The notes beneath the pieces were generated by a model. It ran no database searches. It was given only the letters and a program-made list of their open reading frames with translations, and was not told the origin of the DNA. Made by a program: the position numbers and the translations under genes. Below are positions 61,304-64,000 of a stretch of DNA of 64,000 nucleotides, in pieces (positions within the stretch are counted from its first letter, which is position 1; every line of letters begins with the position of its first letter). The DNA is from JADKAC01 sp964492065 (GTDB taxonomy: Bacteria; Bacteroidota; Bacteroidia; Chitinophagales; BACL12), in NCBI GenBank assembly GCA_964492065.1, contig CAZBHH010000010.1, positions 1-64,000 on the forward strand, written 5' to 3'.

Positions 61304-62656
61304 ATGTTTAAAAAAATTCTGATAGCCAACCGGGGAGAGATTGCATTGCGCATAATACGCACGGCAAAAGAAATGGGTGTAAAAACTGTGGCGGTATATT
61401 CCACCGCCGATCAGGAAAGTTTGCCGGTTCGCTTTGCAGATGAAGCCGTATGCATCGGCCCGCCGGCAAGCAAAGAGAGTTATTTAAGTATTCCGAACCT
61501 GATGGCCGCCGCCGAAATCACAAATGCGGATGCCATTCATCCCGGCTACGGATTCTTAAGCGAGAACCAGGGCTTTGCCGAGATATGCAAACAATACGGC
61601 ATAAAATTTATCGGCCCGCAGCCGGAACATATCCATTTGATGGGCGATAAGATTACTGCCAAGGAAACCATGCGCAAAGCAGGCGTCCCGGTAGTACCGG
61701 GCAGTGAAGGCTTGTTGACCGACATTAGCGATGCAAAAAAGCAGGCAAAAAAAATCGGGTATCCCGTAATGCTCAAAGCAACAGCCGGAGGCGGCGGTAA
61801 GGGGATGCGCATCGTATGGAGCGAAAAGGAAATTGAACACGCTTTCCAATCGGCGAGCGCCGAATCACAGGCAGCCTTCAGCAATGATGCCTTATACATG
61901 GAAAAGTTTGTGGAAGAGCCCCGGCACATTGAAATACAGGTCGCCGGCGATCAATATGGAAAAGCCTGCCACCTCAGCGAAAGAGACTGCTCCATTCAGC
62001 GGCGCCATCAAAAATTAGTCGAAGAAAGCCCTTCGCCTTTTGTGGATGAAGCCATGCGCAAAAAAATGGGCGAAATTGCGGTGCGGGCTGCCGAAAGCAT
62101 ACAATATGAAGGGGTGGGTACCATAGAATTTTTAGTGGACAAACACAAGAATTTCTATTTTATGGAAATGAATACCCGCATCCAGGTAGAACATCCCGTC
62201 ACTGAAGAGGTAGTTGATTACGACCTCATAAAAGAACAGATAAAAATAGCGGCCGGTGAAAAAATTTCGGGTAAAAATTATTTCCCGCTGTTGCATGCGA
62301 TGGAATGCCGCATTAATGCCGAAGACCCTACCAAAGGATTCATGCCCTGCCCGGGAAAAATTGTCAACTTTCATTCTCCCAAAGGCCATGGGGTGCGGGT
62401 TGATACCGCCGTCTATGCCGGTTATACCATTCCGCCCTATTACGACAGTATGATAGCCAAACTGATTTGTAAAGCCAGAACAAGAGAAGAAGTCATATTG
62501 AAAATGCAGCGGGCTTTAGATGAATTTATTGTTGAGGGAATTAAAACTACTATTCCTTTCCACAAGAAATTAATGCGTGACAAACAATTCATTGCCGGCA
62601 AATTTGACACTTCTTTTCTCAATAATTTTGACTTCAGCGATTTAGCCGATTATTAA
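61304..62656 (+). CDS. accC: Biotin carboxylase subunit of acetyl-CoA carboxylase
   Basis: 450 residues, ATP-grasp fold. Signatures include MFKKILIANRGEIALRIIRTAKEMG, the ATP loop KATAGGGGKGMRIVW, the CO2-site GDQYGKACHLSERDCSIQRR and the catalytic EMNTRIQVEHPVTEEV. It carboxylates biotin on AccB using ATP and bicarbonate. Full length, last gene of the operon. Its 3' end overlaps the convergent purC by 15 bp, so there is no room for a separate terminator between them. Confidence 0.97.
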   Translation: MFKKILIANRGEIALRIIRTAKEMGVKTVAVYSTADQESLPVRFADEAVCIGPPASKESYLSIPNLMAAAEITNADAIHPGYGFLSENQGFAEICKQYGIKFIGPQPEHIHLMGDKITAKETMRKAGVPVVPGSEGLLTDISDAKKQAKKIGYPVMLKATAGGGGKGMRIVWSEKEIEHAFQSASAESQAAFSNDALYMEKFVEEPRHIEIQVAGDQYGKACHLSERDCSIQRRHQKLVEESPSPFVDEAMRKKMGEIAVRAAESIQYEGVGTIEFLVDKHKNFYFMEMNTRIQVEHPVTEEVVDYDLIKEQIKIAAGEKISGKNYFPLLHAMECRINAEDPTKGFMPCPGKIVNFHSPKGHGVRVDTAVYAGYTIPPYYDSMIAKLICKARTREEVILKMQRALDEFIVEGIKTTIPFHKKLMRDKQFIAGKFDTSFLNNFDFSDLADY

Positions 62657-63586
62657 TTGCCGGATTGCATGTTCGACGTGTTGAATCACTTCTGCTTCTG
62701 AATTGTCGGAAGGCTTAAATGTTTCGCCGGTAAGTACTTCAAACAATTCGATATACCGGGCGCTGATATCCCTAACTACGGCGTCTGTCATTTCCGGAAT
62801 TGATTGGCCTTCACGTCCCATAAAGTTGTTTTCTATTAACCACTCCCTGACGAATTCCTTGGACAATTGTTTCTGCGGTTCGCCTTTTTCCTGTCTTTCG
62901 GCGTAACCTTCCAGGTAAAAATATCTCGAAGAGTCGGGTGTGTGTACTTCGTCCATTAATAGGATACGGCCATCGGACTTGCCGAACTCATATTTTGTAT
63001 CCACCAATATTAAACCTCTTTCTTCTGCCATGCGGGTCCCGATATCAAATAATTTGCGGGTATAGGATTCCAGCACTGCATAGTCGGTTTCGCTTGCTAA
63101 TTGCGATGCAATTATTTCGTCTTTGGAAATATCTTCGTCATGGCCATGAGCCGCCTTGGTCGAAGGCGTAATAATCGGTTCGGGAAACGGGTCGTTTTCA
63201 CGCATATTTTCGGGCATTGGAACACCGCAAATGGAGCGTTTGCCGCTTTTGTATTCCCGCCAGGCGTGGCCACTTAAATATCCGCGAATCACCATTTCCA
63301 ATTTAAACGGTTCGCATTTTAAGCCGATGGAAACCCGCGGATCCGGCATGCCGAGCAGCCAGTTGGGTATTTCATGATGCGTACTCTCTAAAAAATATCC
63401 CGCAATTTGGTTTAACACCTGTCCTTTGTAAGGGATTGGTCGCGGCAGCACCACATCAAAAGCAGAAATCCGATCGCTTGCAATCATCACTAAATACTTA
63501 TCCCGGATTGTGTACACATCGCGAACCTTGCCCTTGTAAAATGCGGTTTGCCCGGTAAAGTGCAAGCTGTGAATTTCCGCTGCCAT
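62642..63586 (-). CDS. purC: Phosphoribosylaminoimidazole-succinocarboxamide synthase
   Basis: 314 residues, matching the longer SAICAR synthetase form. Key blocks: the N-terminal KGKVRDVYTIRDKYLVMIASDRISAFDVVLP, VIRGYLSGHAW, and the C-terminal region LILVDTKYEFG followed by DEVHTPDSSRYF. It converts CAIR and aspartate to SAICAR in purine synthesis. It has a -7 box 16 nt upstream. The 3' end overlaps accC by 15 bp in convergent orientation. Confidence 0.96.
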   Translation of the reverse strand: MAAEIHSLHFTGQTAFYKGKVRDVYTIRDKYLVMIASDRISAFDVVLPRPIPYKGQVLNQIAGYFLESTHHEIPNWLLGMPDPRVSIGLKCEPFKLEMVIRGYLSGHAWREYKSGKRSICGVPMPENMRENDPFPEPIITPSTKAAHGHDEDISKDEIIASQLASETDYAVLESYTRKLFDIGTRMAEERGLILVDTKYEFGKSDGRILLMDEVHTPDSSRYFYLEGYAERQEKGEPQKQLSKEFVREWLIENNFMGREGQSIPEMTDAVVRDISARYIELFEVLTGETFKPSDNSEAEVIQHVEHAIRQLIIG

Positions 63587-63602
63587 TCAATGTAATTTGC
63601 AG

Positions 63603-63610
63603 CAAAAATA
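63603..63610 (-). promoter_or_regulatory. -7 box TATTTTTG of purC
   Basis: TAnnTTTG on the minus strand, 16 nt before the purC ATG and within the 31 bp gap after the preceding minus-strand gene. No -33 at standard spacing, and no PurR-like or purine riboswitch signal was noted. Confidence 0.45.
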
Positions 63611-63617
63611 CAGCGGC

Positions 63618-64000
63618 TTATTTAATGTTGTATGCAACAATACTATTACCCTTGAATGAAACCACCAGGCTGCCGGATTCAATCACTATAAACCTGCCTG
63701 AGGCTTCCGCCGGGAAACCATTGACCGGAGTTCCGTCTGAGTGTATTAAAAACAATGTATGCAATTGCGAATCGGCAATACCGATGTAGGTATTTTTGTT
63801 ACTCGTGTAAGTGTAAATTGAAGAATTGCCGGAAGCATTGACCGGAATCTGCCATAGCGGTTTTTGGGCGGTTGTCTCTGCATAGAGAGTACCGGATGAC
63901 AGATAGATTATATCCATCGTATCATCGCTTTGCATATCCAATAATGCGGCATCCTGAATATCGCTGCCAACCGGGGTTGATTGCACTTTACCGTCAAGTG
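63618..64000 (-). CDS. Partial beta-propeller-like protein, 5' end outside window
   Basis: The reading frame is open to the window edge, so only the C-terminal ~125 residues are visible. The text contains QDAALLDMQSDDTMDIIYLSSG, QKPLWQIPVNASG and DGTPVNGFPAEASGRFIVIE. This resembles the last blades of FG-GAP or PQQ-type beta-propellers, with alternating DMQSDDTMDIIY calcium-loop-like turns. No signal peptide or membrane part can be assessed. Function unknown. It ends 32 nt before purC on the same strand. Confidence 0.65.
   Translation of the reverse strand, partial: LDGKVQSTPVGSDIQDAALLDMQSDDTMDIIYLSSGTLYAETTAQKPLWQIPVNASGNSSIYTYTSNKNTYIGIADSQLHTLFLIHSDGTPVNGFPAEASGRFIVIESGSLVVSFKGNSIVAYNIK

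Overview
The window is a 64 kb chromosomal segment of a Bacteroidota bacterium, probably an uncultured Saprospiria- or Chitinophagia-like lineage. Supporting features are large TonB-dependent receptors with an N-terminal carboxypeptidase-regulatory-like domain, a PorV/PorQ-family protein beside a very large secreted protein with a type IX secretion (T9SS) C-terminal region, a BshB1 bacillithiol deacetylase, ribosomal protein bS16 with a long acidic/Ala-rich tail, almost no Shine-Dalgarno sequences, and repeated TAnnTTTG -7 promoter boxes. One of these has a consensus TTTG-N19-TATCTTTG promoter and drives the initiator tRNA. Most of the window is ordinary, densely packed core genome. The accessory parts are the left end (1-2400) and a polysaccharide locus (24.4-39.9 kb).

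Layout: 1-1510 is a REP/RAYT region: an intact IS200-like HUH transposase, about 17 palindromic units of ~50 bp in two orientations, and a decayed second transposase fragment. A truncated beta-propeller gene follows. 2.4-8.3 kb holds a TonB receptor, a TlpA-like lipoprotein, a PD40 propeller protein and a TPR protein. 8.3-11.5 kb is thrS-infC-rpmI-rplT with a terminator. 11.7-16.5 kb holds a CBS-domain cystathionine beta-synthase-like enzyme, a cobalamin/siderophore-binding-type protein, an FTR1 iron permease and an S41 protease. 17-19.6 kb holds der, initiator tRNA-Met and era. 19.8-22 kb is a thiol-redox group (trxB, glutathione-peroxidase-like, bshB1). 22.1-24.4 kb is rpsP-rimM-trmD-rplS.

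24.4-39.85 kb is one long minus-strand surface-glycan operon. It encodes a six-SLBB Wza-like export protein, a Wzz-like co-polymerase, an MBOAT plus SGNH O-acylation pair, a Wzx-like flippase, a Wzy/ligase-like protein, one GT2 glycosyltransferase, a cytosolic beta-propeller of unknown role, and five sulfotransferases of three or more types, with overlapping starts and stops. I infer a sulfated, O-acylated exopolysaccharide or glycolipid.

40-46.7 kb holds metG, an LD-carboxypeptidase, a small rhodanese, a DUF3108 protein, a UPF0104-type membrane protein, ruvC, a HIT protein and greA. 46.7-55.4 kb is a PorV-family/giant secreted protein/TonB receptor trio. 55.5-62.7 kb holds a 2-hydroxyacid dehydrogenase, ksgA, pdxA and the yceD-rpmF-fabH-efp-accB-accC fatty-acid/translation operon. 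purC and a partial propeller-like gene close the window.

Regulatory signals include at least fifteen TAnnTTTG boxes. In three genes (TPR protein, cystathionine beta-synthase-like, era) the box lies exactly 4 nt before the ATG, which suggests leaderless transcripts. No CRISPR array, prophage, riboswitch or rRNA was seen.
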